Source of the DNA: SAR202 cluster bacterium bin90
GTDB lineage: Bacteria; Chloroflexota; Dehalococcoidia; Lucifugimonadales; JADFKI01
Reading direction: 5' to 3'
NCBI GenBank assembly: GCA_002238855.1
Contig: MPND01000015.1
Span: 1-64,000, forward strand
DNA: 64,000 nt
Positions 1-8,182 of this stretch are shown here, one piece after another. The translations under genes were made by a program, and so were the position numbers. Positions within the stretch are counted from its first letter, which is position 1; every line of letters starts with the position of its first letter. The notes beneath the pieces were generated by a model. The model ran no database searches. It saw only the letters and a program-made list of their open reading frames with translations, and was not told the DNA's origin.

Positions 1-1797
1 CGCCCCGCGAGGTCTGCGAGCTCGCCTTGGCCCACGTCAACGGCGCCCGCGTCGAGGCCGCCTCCCGCCGCAGCGACAGCGGTTCCCGCCGCAACTGCCG
101 CGCCAATCGTTCGACAGGCCGCAGAGGAGGTCGCCAAGCCCGTAGGTACGCTGATTACATCAACTGTGAGCGTGCATACACCCAGTGGCTTCCCCACAGA
201 CTGCCTCTGGTGCTCAACTCTTACATACGTAAATAACCAGGAATCGCTGCTCAAGGCAGTCCGCACCGAAAGTGGCGCGCTTACAGCGGCACCTTGGCTG
301 GCGAGAGCCTGGGAGACTGCCCCCGACCTCTCATATACTGACTTTGAATTGAACCAGGGCGTCATGTTCCACAAGGGGCATGGGGAAATGACAGCCAAAG
401 ACATCGAGTGGACATACAAAGCCCTATTGCCGTCGTTTACTCCCGAAGCCAGGCACGACACTTCAGGCAGCATTGACATCGCAATCGGAGACCTTGAGCC
501 TCTGGACGACTATAACCTCCGCATCACTTGGGACAGCTTCGCCGGGCACACGCTTGCTCAGATTATGACCGACATCAGCGAAGGCACGGGCATTTTCCCC
601 CACGTTGAGACCATTATGGAGGTCAACGGCTTTTCTACCGAAGAGGAAGCCCATGAGTGGATGAGGACCAACATCGTAGGTACCGGTCCCCTCGTGATGG
701 ACGGCTGGGTTGCACAGAATGGTATGTTCATGAGTGCGGTTATCGACCATTGGGAGAAGACTCCCTTCGTCGAGAACGTGCGAGCAATTGAAGTACCAGA
801 GCCATCCGTGCGTCGCGCTCAGCTAGAAACTGGCGAAGCTCATATCTCTGAGCTCGCGCTCAAAGACTGGAAGGCGATGCTGGATTCCGGTGAGTTCGCC
901 CTGGCTCCTGAAGGCATTGCGAACACCCACGCATTCCCGTTCGGCGGCAACTTCTGGGAGTACTACCACGCAGTGACTGGCGACAAGCTGGAAACCGTCC
1001 GTGAAACTCAGCTCCCTTGGGTAGGTGACCCATTTGAAGATGGTGGCGACCAGTTTAACCCTGACACCGCTTCCATGCAGAGTTCTCTCAAGGTGCGTAA
1101 AGCCCTCAGTATGGCGATTGACCGCGAAGTGCTCAATGAAGTCATTCTCGGCAATCTCGGACAGCCCGCATATCTCGCAGGACAGACACTTAACGATCCG
1201 GTAATGCTCGAGTTCGGAGACGAGTGGGCGCTGCCATACGACGTAGAAGGTGCAAAGGCACTACTCGCCGAGGCAGGCTACGCCGACGGCTTCGAAGTTA
1301 CATTCTGGGCCGGTCTCAGCAACGAAGACGTTGAACTATCGGACGCCATTGCGGCAGACTGGCTGAACAACTTCAACATTTCTGCCGTCCACGACCGTCG
1401 TACGTACAGCACAATCAGGCCGGGACTTGTAACCCGTACCTTCCCGGTTTTGAGGATGCACCCTTGCTGCGGTGGCCCCTCGACTTGGCCGCTCGAACAG
1501 ATTTGGAGCAGCTACGGACGCAACGGCTACAACCACGGTATTGAGTTGCCGAAGGCAGCCGAGGTAAACAAGATTAAGAACGAAACTGCTGACCAGGATG
1601 CCCTGTATCAGGCGACCGTGGATATGCGGAAGTACTTCCATGAGTGGGCGCTTATGCCCGCCATCATCGAAGCGCCTTCAAACGCGCTTTACAACGTAAA
1701 CAAGATTGACGGAGAAACCTGGGCACAGGGAATGCGCCCAATGCTACAGTTCCGCAACGGCGGCATCAGCGAGATCGAATGGATCAAGCTGAAGTAA
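1..1797 (+). CDS. Peptide ABC transporter substrate-binding protein, 5' end cut by window edge
   Basis: Extracytoplasmic solute-binding protein of the SBP_bac_5 (DppA/OppA) family; it would capture peptides outside the membrane and hand them to the two permeases downstream. The frame is open from base 1, so the GTG at 166 is not the true start: the upstream codons give an Ala/Pro-rich linker (PAATAVPAATAAP), the usual stretch after a lipobox, and the signal peptide lies beyond the left edge. Family features are the conserved 'VRKALSMAIDRE' segment in the second half and the closing Trp/Tyr-rich peptide-pocket region. Two close Cys pairs (DCLWC near the start and HPCC at about three quarters) are uncommon in this family. 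Strong confidence in the family; the real ligand (peptide, sugar or nickel) cannot be read from sequence. Confidence 0.9.
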   Translation, partial: RPARSASSPWPTSTAPASRPPPAAATAVPAATAAPIVRQAAEEVAKPVGTLITSTVSVHTPSGFPTDCLWCSTLTYVNNQESLLKAVRTESGALTAAPWLARAWETAPDLSYTDFELNQGVMFHKGHGEMTAKDIEWTYKALLPSFTPEARHDTSGSIDIAIGDLEPLDDYNLRITWDSFAGHTLAQIMTDISEGTGIFPHVETIMEVNGFSTEEEAHEWMRTNIVGTGPLVMDGWVAQNGMFMSAVIDHWEKTPFVENVRAIEVPEPSVRRAQLETGEAHISELALKDWKAMLDSGEFALAPEGIANTHAFPFGGNFWEYYHAVTGDKLETVRETQLPWVGDPFEDGGDQFNPDTASMQSSLKVRKALSMAIDREVLNEVILGNLGQPAYLAGQTLNDPVMLEFGDEWALPYDVEGAKALLAEAGYADGFEVTFWAGLSNEDVELSDAIAADWLNNFNISAVHDRRTYSTIRPGLVTRTFPVLRMHPCCGGPSTWPLEQIWSSYGRNGYNHGIELPKAAEVNKIKNETADQDALYQATVDMRKYFHEWALMPAIIEAPSNALYNVNKIDGETWAQGMRPMLQFRNGGISEIEWIKLK

Positions 1798-1830
1798 CAA
1801 AATTTGAACTTCTAGTTTGAAATAGCAACT

Positions 1831-1864
1831 ACCAGGACTGCGGCCGCGCGACCGCAGTCCTGGT
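1831..1864 (+). other. Intercistronic hairpin between binding protein and permease genes
   Basis: A perfect 13-bp inverted repeat (1831-1843 with 1852-1864) encloses an 8-nt loop, with no T-run after it. Such hairpins after binding-protein genes usually protect the upstream mRNA or attenuate read-through, so that the binding protein is made in excess over the permeases. That role is inferred from position. Confidence 0.75.
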
Positions 1865-1899
1865 ACACCTCAAAAGTCCCCTACGACTGGTGCAGACTT

Positions 1900-2835
1900 A
1901 TGGCTAGCTTCATCGTTCGAAGATTCTTCACATCACTCCTAGCCCTCGTCGGGGCAACACTCATAATCTTCAGCGTCTCGCGCCTGTTGGGAGACCCACG
2001 CGTACTCCTGCTACCTGACGATGCCTATGGCATAACGGAAGAGACCTGGGAAGAACTATCTCGGCAACTTAACCTCGATAAGCCCATACCGGTCCAGTAC
2101 GCGCTGTGGGTCTGGGACCTGATGCGGGGCGATCTGGGAAGAGATCTCACCGACCGCCACAAGATTGCGGACAAGATTCCAGTTAAGATCGCACCAACCC
2201 TGAAACTCGCCGTATCTGCTTGGATACTCGCTACGCTAATAGGCATCCCACTTGGGGTCTTATCCGCCGTCAAACGCGGAAGCATCCCAGATTACATCGG
2301 ACGTACGTTTGCCCTCTTGGGGCAGACTCTACCGGTCTTCTGGATCGCAATTCTGAGCATCCTCATATTCGCGGTCTGGTTAAACTGGCTTCCAAGCGGC
2401 ACAATGGGTGAAGGCTTTTCGCTGAAACACTACGTCTTGCCCACTTCGACATTGGCTTGGTTCGCAGCGGCGGGTTATGTGCGGCTGGTGCGCTCAGCAA
2501 TGCTTGAAGTCCTCGACTCGGAGTTCATAAAGCTGGCACGAGCGAAGGGTGTCAAGTATAACTCGGTTATCTGGAAGCACGCATTTAAGAACGCTTCCAT
2601 CGCACCACTTACATATTCCGGCGTTCTGCTCGCCGGATTTATCACCGGTTCGATTTCGGTCGAGGTGGTGTTTGCGTGGCCCGGACTTGCAAGGTTTGCC
2701 GTTGAAGCCGTCTGGACAAACAACTTCACAGTGCTGGCAGTTGTTACCTTGATGTTCACCGCCGCATTCATTGCTACAAACTTCCTTGTGGATATCTTGT
2801 ACGCCTTCATTGACCCTCGAATTCGATACTCATAA
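1900..2835 (+). CDS. Dipeptide/oligopeptide ABC transporter permease, DppB type
   Basis: Inner-membrane permease subunit of a peptide importer, 311 residues, the normal length for DppB/OppB. It begins with the family's N-terminal segment (FIVRRFFTSLLALVGATLI), shows six hydrophobic helices, and has the cytoplasmic EAA loop that docks the ATPase ('EFIKLARAKGVKYNSVIWKH'). It ends in the typical 'DILYAFIDPRIRYS'. It is 15 nt upstream of the second permease gene and 102 nt after the binding-protein gene, separated from the latter by a strong hairpin. No ATPase gene follows, so the ATPases must be upstream of the window or elsewhere. Confidence 0.93.
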   Translation: MASFIVRRFFTSLLALVGATLIIFSVSRLLGDPRVLLLPDDAYGITEETWEELSRQLNLDKPIPVQYALWVWDLMRGDLGRDLTDRHKIADKIPVKIAPTLKLAVSAWILATLIGIPLGVLSAVKRGSIPDYIGRTFALLGQTLPVFWIAILSILIFAVWLNWLPSGTMGEGFSLKHYVLPTSTLAWFAAAGYVRLVRSAMLEVLDSEFIKLARAKGVKYNSVIWKHAFKNASIAPLTYSGVLLAGFITGSISVEVVFAWPGLARFAVEAVWTNNFTVLAVVTLMFTAAFIATNFLVDILYAFIDPRIRYS

Positions 2836-2850
2836 GGAGAAGTCTGAAGA

Positions 2851-3762
2851 ATGGCGCAGGTACAGACGCAACAGGACTTCGAGGTCAGGCTGGCCGCCCG
2901 AAACTCAAACTTGTTCCTCCGCGTGCTTCTGTTCATCAGAAATTGGCCGATACTGCCGATCGTTATCTTGGCCGTAATGGTCTTCGTCGCGGTGCTAGCT
3001 CCCCTCGTATCGCCACACGATCCTCTCTTCAGTAATCTCCGCAGCCGAAATGCACCGCCGGTATGGTATCCGGATGGCACATGGACTTACGCTCTCGGGG
3101 CGGATACCATCGGGCGCGACCTCCTCAGTCGACTGTTCTATGGCGCTCGCATATCCCTGATGGTGATGGCATTCTCCCTGGTGTTCGGCACGATAATCGG
3201 CACGGCTCTAGGCTTGATCGCCGGCTACTTCGGCGGATTTATCGACGAAGTCATTATGCGCCTAGTTGACATCTTTCTCGGACTGCCCTTTGTGCTAGTC
3301 GCCATGGTGCTAGCGCTTGTGCTTGGCACAAGTTTGACGACCATGATTATTGTACTTGCGGTACTCACATGGGCAGGATTTGTACGAAATGTGCGAGGCG
3401 AAGTATTATCGCTCAGGGAACGTGACTATGTGGCACTTGCGCGCATTGCAGGCGCATCCCTTCCACGCATACTGCTGATGCATATTCTGCCGGGTGTCAT
3501 AAACACCGTGCTCGTCATCGCTACGCTTCGCTCTGGTCAGCTAATATTGGCGGAATCATTCCTGAGCTTCCTTGGCGCGGGCATTCCCCCGCCCACTCCG
3601 ACTTGGGGCTCCATGATTGCCGACGGTCGCAATTATCTGCGCGACGCTTGGTGGATTTCTTTCTTCCCGGGAGTGGCCATCTTCCTCACCGTTATGGCTC
3701 TGAATTTCATAGGGGACTGGCTTCGCGATAAGCTCGATCCTCGTCTGCGTCAGCTCACATAG
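2851..3762 (+). CDS. Dipeptide/oligopeptide ABC transporter permease, DppC type
   Basis: Partner permease of 303 residues. The N-terminal cytoplasmic segment and first helix (about residues 25-50) precede a periplasmic stretch with the DppC hallmark 'LGADTIGRDLLSRLFYGAR', then five helices and the EAA loop 'DYVALARIAGASLPRIL'. The C-terminus 'GDWLRDKLDPRLRQ' is the family ending. The start has AAGGAG about 10 nt upstream, overlapping the end region of the dppB-type gene, so the two are co-transcribed. A strong terminator-like hairpin follows, which makes this the last gene of the transporter operon; the usual DppD/DppF ATPases are missing here. Confidence 0.93.
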   Translation: MAQVQTQQDFEVRLAARNSNLFLRVLLFIRNWPILPIVILAVMVFVAVLAPLVSPHDPLFSNLRSRNAPPVWYPDGTWTYALGADTIGRDLLSRLFYGARISLMVMAFSLVFGTIIGTALGLIAGYFGGFIDEVIMRLVDIFLGLPFVLVAMVLALVLGTSLTTMIIVLAVLTWAGFVRNVRGEVLSLRERDYVALARIAGASLPRILLMHILPGVINTVLVIATLRSGQLILAESFLSFLGAGIPPPTPTWGSMIADGRNYLRDAWWISFFPGVAIFLTVMALNFIGDWLRDKLDPRLRQLT

Positions 3763-3791
3763 ACACGCAGTTACTAACGAACGAACACTCG

Positions 3792-3827
3792 CATCGGGAC
3801 GCCTTCAACTACTGAGGCGTCCCGATG
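3792..3827 (+). terminator. Hairpin ending the peptide-transporter operon
   Basis: A perfect 13-bp stem (3792-3804 with 3815-3827) and 10-nt loop lie 29 nt after the last permease stop. The T-tract after it is poor (TGCATTATTC), so termination strength is uncertain, but position and stem quality fit an operon end. Confidence 0.7.
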
Positions 3828-3858
3828 TGCATTATTCAAGCTGAGACGCACAATATTC

Positions 3859-3888
3859 TTGACCGCACACGGCGCCCCTCGCTAAAAT
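3859..3888 (+). promoter_or_regulatory. Predicted sigma-70 promoter of thrS
   Basis: TTGACC (3859-3864) and TAAAAT (3883-3888) are 18 bp apart, each matching five of six consensus bases. Transcription would start near 3895 and give a leader of about 235 nt before the thrS start codon. Together with the hairpins on either side this accounts for the 367-nt gap between the permease gene and thrS. Confidence 0.55.
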
Positions 3889-3977
3889 GCAGAAAGCGAC
3901 AATCACCGGACAGCAGTGAGAGTTCACTCTTGGGAACCGTATAGTACGCTCATATCAAGACCATCACTTAACTACGC

Positions 3978-4012
3978 AGCCTCCCGTTGCCCTCGGCGCA
4001 ACGCGGGAGGCT
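3978..4012 (+). promoter_or_regulatory. Attenuator-like hairpin in the thrS leader
   Basis: AGCCTCCCG (3978-3986) pairs with CGGGAGGCT (4004-4012), extended by TTGC (3987-3990) with GCAA (3998-4001) across a 2-nt bulge; the sequence after it is TCTGTTTG. A stable terminator-like hairpin inside the long leader of an aminoacyl-tRNA synthetase gene suggests attenuation. I could not find the conserved T-box core (AGGGTGGNACCGCG), so the control mechanism is open. It could also be a simple mRNA-stabilising stem. Confidence 0.45.
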
Positions 4013-4129
4013 TCTGTTTGAACTGTGGAAATAACCATAATTCACTCCGCATAGAATCGTATCAGAGCGAAGGCACGGCTTACGCTGCATGATAGCCGAC
4101 TCACTCAACAGGCATTGGAGGACAACGAA

Positions 4130-5872
4130 ATGACCCTTAAACAGGATTCCGATCTCGCAGACCTGCGGGAACGCATTCGCCATTCAGCAGCTCACGTTAT
4201 GGCGGATGTCGTAACGCAGCTGTACCCGGACATCAAGCTCGCCATCGGACCGCCCACTGAGGACGGCTTCTACTATGACTTCCTTGCGCCCAAACCATTC
4301 CGCGACGAGGATCTGGAAAAGATAGAAGAGCGAATGAGGGCTGTAATCGCTGATGACTTCACATTCGAGTACAGCGAATACCCGCGAGATCAGGCATTGG
4401 AGTTGAATGCCGACGAACCACTGAAACTGGAAATCATCAAAGAGATTCCGGACGACGAGGCTATCTCAACCTATAAGCATGGGGCGTTCGAAGACCTGTG
4501 CGCGGGGCCTCATGTGGAGTCCACCGGCAAAATACCGGCGTTCAAGTTGCTCAGCGTCGCTGGCGCGTACTGGCGTGGCGACGAGAAACGACCGATGCTC
4601 CAGCGAATCTACGGCACCGCTTTCGAGACGCAAGACGCGCTCGACGAACACCTACACCGCCTCGAAGAGGCGAGGCGCCGGGACCACCGGCTGCTCGGGA
4701 GAGAGCTCGACCTGTTCTCGATGCATGACGAAACAGGTCCCGGCCTGATCATCTGGCATCCAAAGGGCGCTCGGCTGCGTGGAATCATCGAAGAGTTCTG
4801 GAAGCAGGAGCACTACAACGCTGGCTACGACCTCGTGTACACGCCGCATATCGGGCGCTCGACCCTCTGGGAGACCAGCGGTCATCTCGACTTCTACCAG
4901 GAGAACATGTACGCCGCAATGGACATGGACGGTCAGGACTATTACCTCAAGCCCATGAACTGTCCCTTCCACATAATGTACTACGGCACGGCAATGCGAA
5001 GTTACCGCGACCTGCCGATGCGTGTCGGCGAGCTTGGGTCGGTCTACCGTTACGAGCGCGGCGGTGTGTTGCACGGCCTGCTTCGTGTGCGCGGGATGAC
5101 TCAGGACGACGCCCACATCTTCTGCCGACCCGACCAGGTGGTCGATGAGGTCAACAGCGTACTGGATCTCAACTTTCACCTCCTCGAGGCGCTGGGGTTC
5201 AGCGAATTCGATGTGATGCTGTCCACACGCCCGGAAAAAGCTGTCGGCGCGCCTGAGCAGTGGGCACTCGCGACCGATTCGCTGCGGCAGACGCTGGAAC
5301 AGCGCGGCATACCCTTCGAGGTCGATGAGGGTGGCGGCGCGTTCTACGGCCCTAAGATAGACGTCCACATCCGTGATGCCATCGGCAGGCTCTGGCAATG
5401 TACAACCGTGCAATTCGACTTCAACCTGCCGGAGCGCTTCGGTCTGACATACATAGGCGAGGACGGACAGGAACACCGGCCGTATATGGTCCACCGCGCG
5501 CTACTTGGCTCGCTTGAACGCTTCATAGGAACGCTCATCGAGCATTACGGCGGCGCCTTCCCCGTATGGCTCGCCCCGGTCCAAGCGGTTGTAATTCCCA
5601 TCGCGGACCGCCACATCGAATACGCCGACTCCGTGCTGGCACAGTTGGATGCTGCCGGAATCCGCGCGCACACGGACGGCCGCAATGAGCGTATGAACGC
5701 CAAGATCCGCGAGGCTCAGCTGCAGAAGATACCTTACATGCTCGTCGTTGGCGACCGTGAAGCAACGGCAGAAGCCGCGGCTGTACGCCTCCGCTCAGGC
5801 GAAAATCTGGGGGCCATACCCGTCTCGGAAGTCGTCGAGCGCATAGCAGCAGAGTCCGCCCAACGCAGTTAG
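4130..5872 (+). CDS. thrS: Threonine--tRNA ligase, short form without TGS domain
   Basis: Charges tRNA-Thr in the cytoplasm. The ATG at 4130 is chosen over an in-frame TTG at 4115 because GGAGGA (4117-4122) sits 7 nt upstream. The 580-residue protein starts directly with the editing domain (HSAAH zinc-like motif near residue 18, 'GPPTEDGFYYDF', editing Cys in 'CAGPHV'), so the roughly 60-residue N-terminal TGS domain of E. coli-type ThrRS is absent. The class II core follows: 'MNCPFH' zinc Cys, motif 2 'RGMTQDDAHIFC', 'YGPKIDVHI', motif 3 'HRALLGSLERF', then the C-terminal anticodon-binding domain. Short ThrRS forms are known in several phyla. Normally thrS is next to infC; here a repeat-protein gene intervenes. 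Confidence 0.96.
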   Translation: MTLKQDSDLADLRERIRHSAAHVMADVVTQLYPDIKLAIGPPTEDGFYYDFLAPKPFRDEDLEKIEERMRAVIADDFTFEYSEYPRDQALELNADEPLKLEIIKEIPDDEAISTYKHGAFEDLCAGPHVESTGKIPAFKLLSVAGAYWRGDEKRPMLQRIYGTAFETQDALDEHLHRLEEARRRDHRLLGRELDLFSMHDETGPGLIIWHPKGARLRGIIEEFWKQEHYNAGYDLVYTPHIGRSTLWETSGHLDFYQENMYAAMDMDGQDYYLKPMNCPFHIMYYGTAMRSYRDLPMRVGELGSVYRYERGGVLHGLLRVRGMTQDDAHIFCRPDQVVDEVNSVLDLNFHLLEALGFSEFDVMLSTRPEKAVGAPEQWALATDSLRQTLEQRGIPFEVDEGGGAFYGPKIDVHIRDAIGRLWQCTTVQFDFNLPERFGLTYIGEDGQEHRPYMVHRALLGSLERFIGTLIEHYGGAFPVWLAPVQAVVIPIADRHIEYADSVLAQLDAAGIRAHTDGRNERMNAKIREAQLQKIPYMLVVGDREATAEAAAVRLRSGENLGAIPVSEVVERIAAESAQRS

Positions 5873-6037
5873 CCCCAACCCTGGACAGCCGCATTAAGTG
5901 AGAGGACAGATAACGCTGTTCAATGATAAACTAGTTCTCCATGTTCATCGTCCTCCTTGATGGGTGTAGAGTCTCGGAGATCGGAGCACACACCACCTGA
6001 AACGTTTGACAAACAGTTATTCGCTCGCATTCTTGGC

Positions 6038-6385
6038 ATGAATCGCATTCTTATTTCAGTGCGAGGGGTCATCGTTACCATTTCAGCACTGAGCTTCTTG
6101 ATGCTCGAAATTTCCTCCGTCCCTAACACTGCAAACGCGCAGGCTGAGGATGCGGCATCGGATCGTGCGGCTCTAATAGCCCTCTACAATGCGACCGACG
6201 GTCCCAACTGGGAAAATCAGACCAACTGTGGCTCAGCGACCTGCCAATCGGTCAATGGTACGGTGTCACCACTGGATACCCCCACAACTATCTCGGGCGT
6301 CTCGGCTGTTACTCCCTTTATGGGACCGGACCAGCCGAGGACAATGGCCGCGTTACGAGACTGGAACTTAGAGGCAACGGGCTGA
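6038..6385 (+). pseudogene. 5' piece of a frameshifted LRR surface-protein gene (signal peptide and N-cap)
   Basis: Reading from ATG 6038 gives a signal peptide (MNRILISVRGVIVTISALSF, then cleavage near 'ANAQA') followed by 'DRAALIALYNATDGPNW', the standard N-cap of bacterial LRR proteins. Just afterwards the frame loses homology. If one base is removed from AACTGTGGCTC (about 6225-6233), it continues as 'NWLSDLPIGQWYGV' and runs through the first LRR ('VTRLELRGNGLIGQVPPQL') into the long open frame that follows. So this segment and the next feature are one gene split by a single-base insertion. An earlier in-frame ATG at 5957 is less likely because it would precede the signal peptide by 27 residues. 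Sequencing error remains possible. Confidence 0.75.
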
Positions 6386-6423
6386 TCGGGCAAGTTCCGC
6401 CACAACTCGCACGACTTACGCAG

Positions 6424-8034
6424 TTGCGAGGATTGGACCTCAGACACAATCAACTGAGCGGACCGATTCCACCACAACTAGGCAACCTACAGAACTTGCA
6501 AACTCTGAGCCTCTTTGGCAACCGGATGAGCGGGCAGATTCCTCCACAACTCGCACGCCTTACTTACCTGCAAGCGCTGGAACTCGGTCGAAATCAGCTA
6601 AGCGGATCGATTCCGCCGCAACTCGCACAACTTCCCTGCTTGCGGGGTTTGAATCTCACAGTAAACCAACTGAGCGGACCGATTCCACCGCAACTGGGCA
6701 ATTTTTCTAACAACCTGGATTTCTTGGACCTCAGTGATAACCAACTGAGCGGGCAGATACCACCGGAATTAAGCAACATCTCCGACCTGAAATGGCTGGA
6801 ACTTGATGGTAACCAACTGAGCGGGCCGCTACCACTGGAATTGAGCAGATTTGCCAATCTGACGGTCCTAAATCTCAGTCAAAACCCGCTGAGCGGGCAG
6901 ATTCCACCTTGGTTGGGCAACCTATCTAGTCTGGAGGCTCTGTCACTCGTTGACAATCAACTGACTGGACGGATTCCACCCGAGTTGGGCAACCTCTCTA
7001 ACTTGAAGTATCTAAATCTCTACGACAATCAGCTGACTGGACGGATTCCACCCGAGTTGGGCAACCTCTCAAACTTGCAGTCTCTAAATCTCCACGACAA
7101 TCAGCTGAGCGGGTCGATTCCATTTCGACTAGGTAACCTACTTAACCTCCAAGTTCTGCAGCTCGAATACAACCAACTGAACGGGCGGATTCCACCGGAG
7201 TTGGGCAGCCTGTCTAAACTGGAACGGTTGGATCTGCACTTCAACCAACTGAGCGGGCGGATTCCGCCTGAGTTGGGCAACCTATCCAACTTGCAGTATC
7301 TGATACTCTTCGACAATCAGCTGAGCGGACCTATCCCATCCCAACTGGGCGCCCTATCTAATCTGGTATGGCTCCGTATCAACGAAAACCAACTGAAGGG
7401 TCAGATTCCACCCGAGTTAGGCAACCTGTCAATGCTGGAATGGCTGCTTCTGAACCAGAATCAATTGGAAGGTTCGATCCCTTCGCAGCTGGGTGAACTA
7501 TCTAATTTGGAATGGCTGGTCCTAGGCGACAATCAACTGAGTGGGCAGATTCCACCGGAATTGGGCAATCTATCTAGTCTGACAACGCTGTACCTATCCA
7601 ACAATCAACTCAATGGACAAATTCCAAGCGAGTTGGGTAACCTATCTAAGCTAAAATATCTCTTCCTGAGTAGGAATGGGTTGACCGGGTGCATACCTGA
7701 AGGACTCCGTAGCATAGAAACCAACGACTTAGCCCGTCTTGAGCTGGACTTCTGCGCCTCTGACTCACAACCGGAACCGGAGCCTGAACCGAAACCCGAA
7801 CCGCAGCCGGAGCCACAGCCAGAAACAGGGTTCATAGCTATCAGTTCTGGCTCTAACCACGTTTGCGCGTTGCGCGAAGACGGCTCAATCGCCTGCTGGG
7901 GAGCAAACGATGTCGGACAAGCGGATCCACCGGCCGGTCGTTTTACCGCAATCAGGAGTGAGGCAAATCGTACTTGTGCCGTGCGCGAAAACGGTGCGAT
8001 CGCCTGCTGGGGCAAGTTCACGGTCGAATCTTAG
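6424..8034 (+). CDS. Leucine-rich-repeat plus RCC1-like repeat protein (3' part of frameshifted gene)
   Basis: The 536-residue open frame holds 18 consecutive 24-residue LRRs of the plant-like type (consensus L-x-x-L-x-L-x-x-N-Q-L-S-G-x-I-P-P-E-L-G-N-L-S); one more repeat lies just upstream in the same frame. A charged-proline linker (EPEPEPKPEPQPEPQPE) then leads to one and a half RCC1-like repeats ('FIAISSGSNHVCALREDGSIACWG'), ending abruptly after the second 'ACWG', shorter than a full seven-blade propeller. With the signal peptide encoded upstream, the product would be a secreted or surface adhesion/recognition protein. The TTG at 6424 is only the first start codon in frame, not a convincing start. 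Placement between thrS and infC interrupts a block that is adjacent in most bacteria. Function unknown. Confidence 0.85.
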   Translation: MRGLDLRHNQLSGPIPPQLGNLQNLQTLSLFGNRMSGQIPPQLARLTYLQALELGRNQLSGSIPPQLAQLPCLRGLNLTVNQLSGPIPPQLGNFSNNLDFLDLSDNQLSGQIPPELSNISDLKWLELDGNQLSGPLPLELSRFANLTVLNLSQNPLSGQIPPWLGNLSSLEALSLVDNQLTGRIPPELGNLSNLKYLNLYDNQLTGRIPPELGNLSNLQSLNLHDNQLSGSIPFRLGNLLNLQVLQLEYNQLNGRIPPELGSLSKLERLDLHFNQLSGRIPPELGNLSNLQYLILFDNQLSGPIPSQLGALSNLVWLRINENQLKGQIPPELGNLSMLEWLLLNQNQLEGSIPSQLGELSNLEWLVLGDNQLSGQIPPELGNLSSLTTLYLSNNQLNGQIPSELGNLSKLKYLFLSRNGLTGCIPEGLRSIETNDLARLELDFCASDSQPEPEPEPKPEPQPEPQPETGFIAISSGSNHVCALREDGSIACWGANDVGQADPPAGRFTAIRSEANRTCAVRENGAIACWGKFTVES

Positions 8035-8101
8035 AAAGAACGAACAGCATGCACGTTCCGACCCAAATAGTACGAAAGCATCGTTACGATGCGTATCACT
8101 A

Positions 8102-8130
8102 TTGCCTAGTCATAATCCTTATGCTATATT
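8102..8130 (+). promoter_or_regulatory. Predicted promoter of infC-rpmI-rplT
   Basis: An extended -10 element, TGC-TATATT (TATATT at 8125-8130), lies 17 bp after TTGCCT (8102-8107, four of six -35 matches). It would start transcription near 8137, giving a leader of about 45 nt. It makes the translation-factor operon independent of thrS and of the intervening LRR gene. Confidence 0.55.
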
Positions 8131-8182
8131 CTGTTGATAACAGGACTAATCAGGTCATAAATTATATGGAGAGGTGAGCAGA

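Noticed and set aside
1-236. 69-codon frame 27-236 as a separate small gene
   Set aside because: The lipoprotein linker of the binding protein runs through the same bases in another frame and explains the composition.
2475-3080. 201-codon minus-strand frame across the permease genes
   Set aside because: Overlaps two clearly coding permease genes and has no family resemblance.
3889-4129. T-box riboswitch in the thrS leader
   Set aside because: GGGAACCG at 3931-3938 recalls part of the T-box, but the conserved core and its position relative to the terminator hairpin do not fit.
6424-7700. CRISPR-like array
   Set aside because: The roughly 72-bp periodicity comes from tandem LRR codons; there are no identical repeats with unique spacers.
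8174-8176. GTG start for infC
   Set aside because: It overlaps the Shine-Dalgarno sequence; ATC 8183 has the right spacing.
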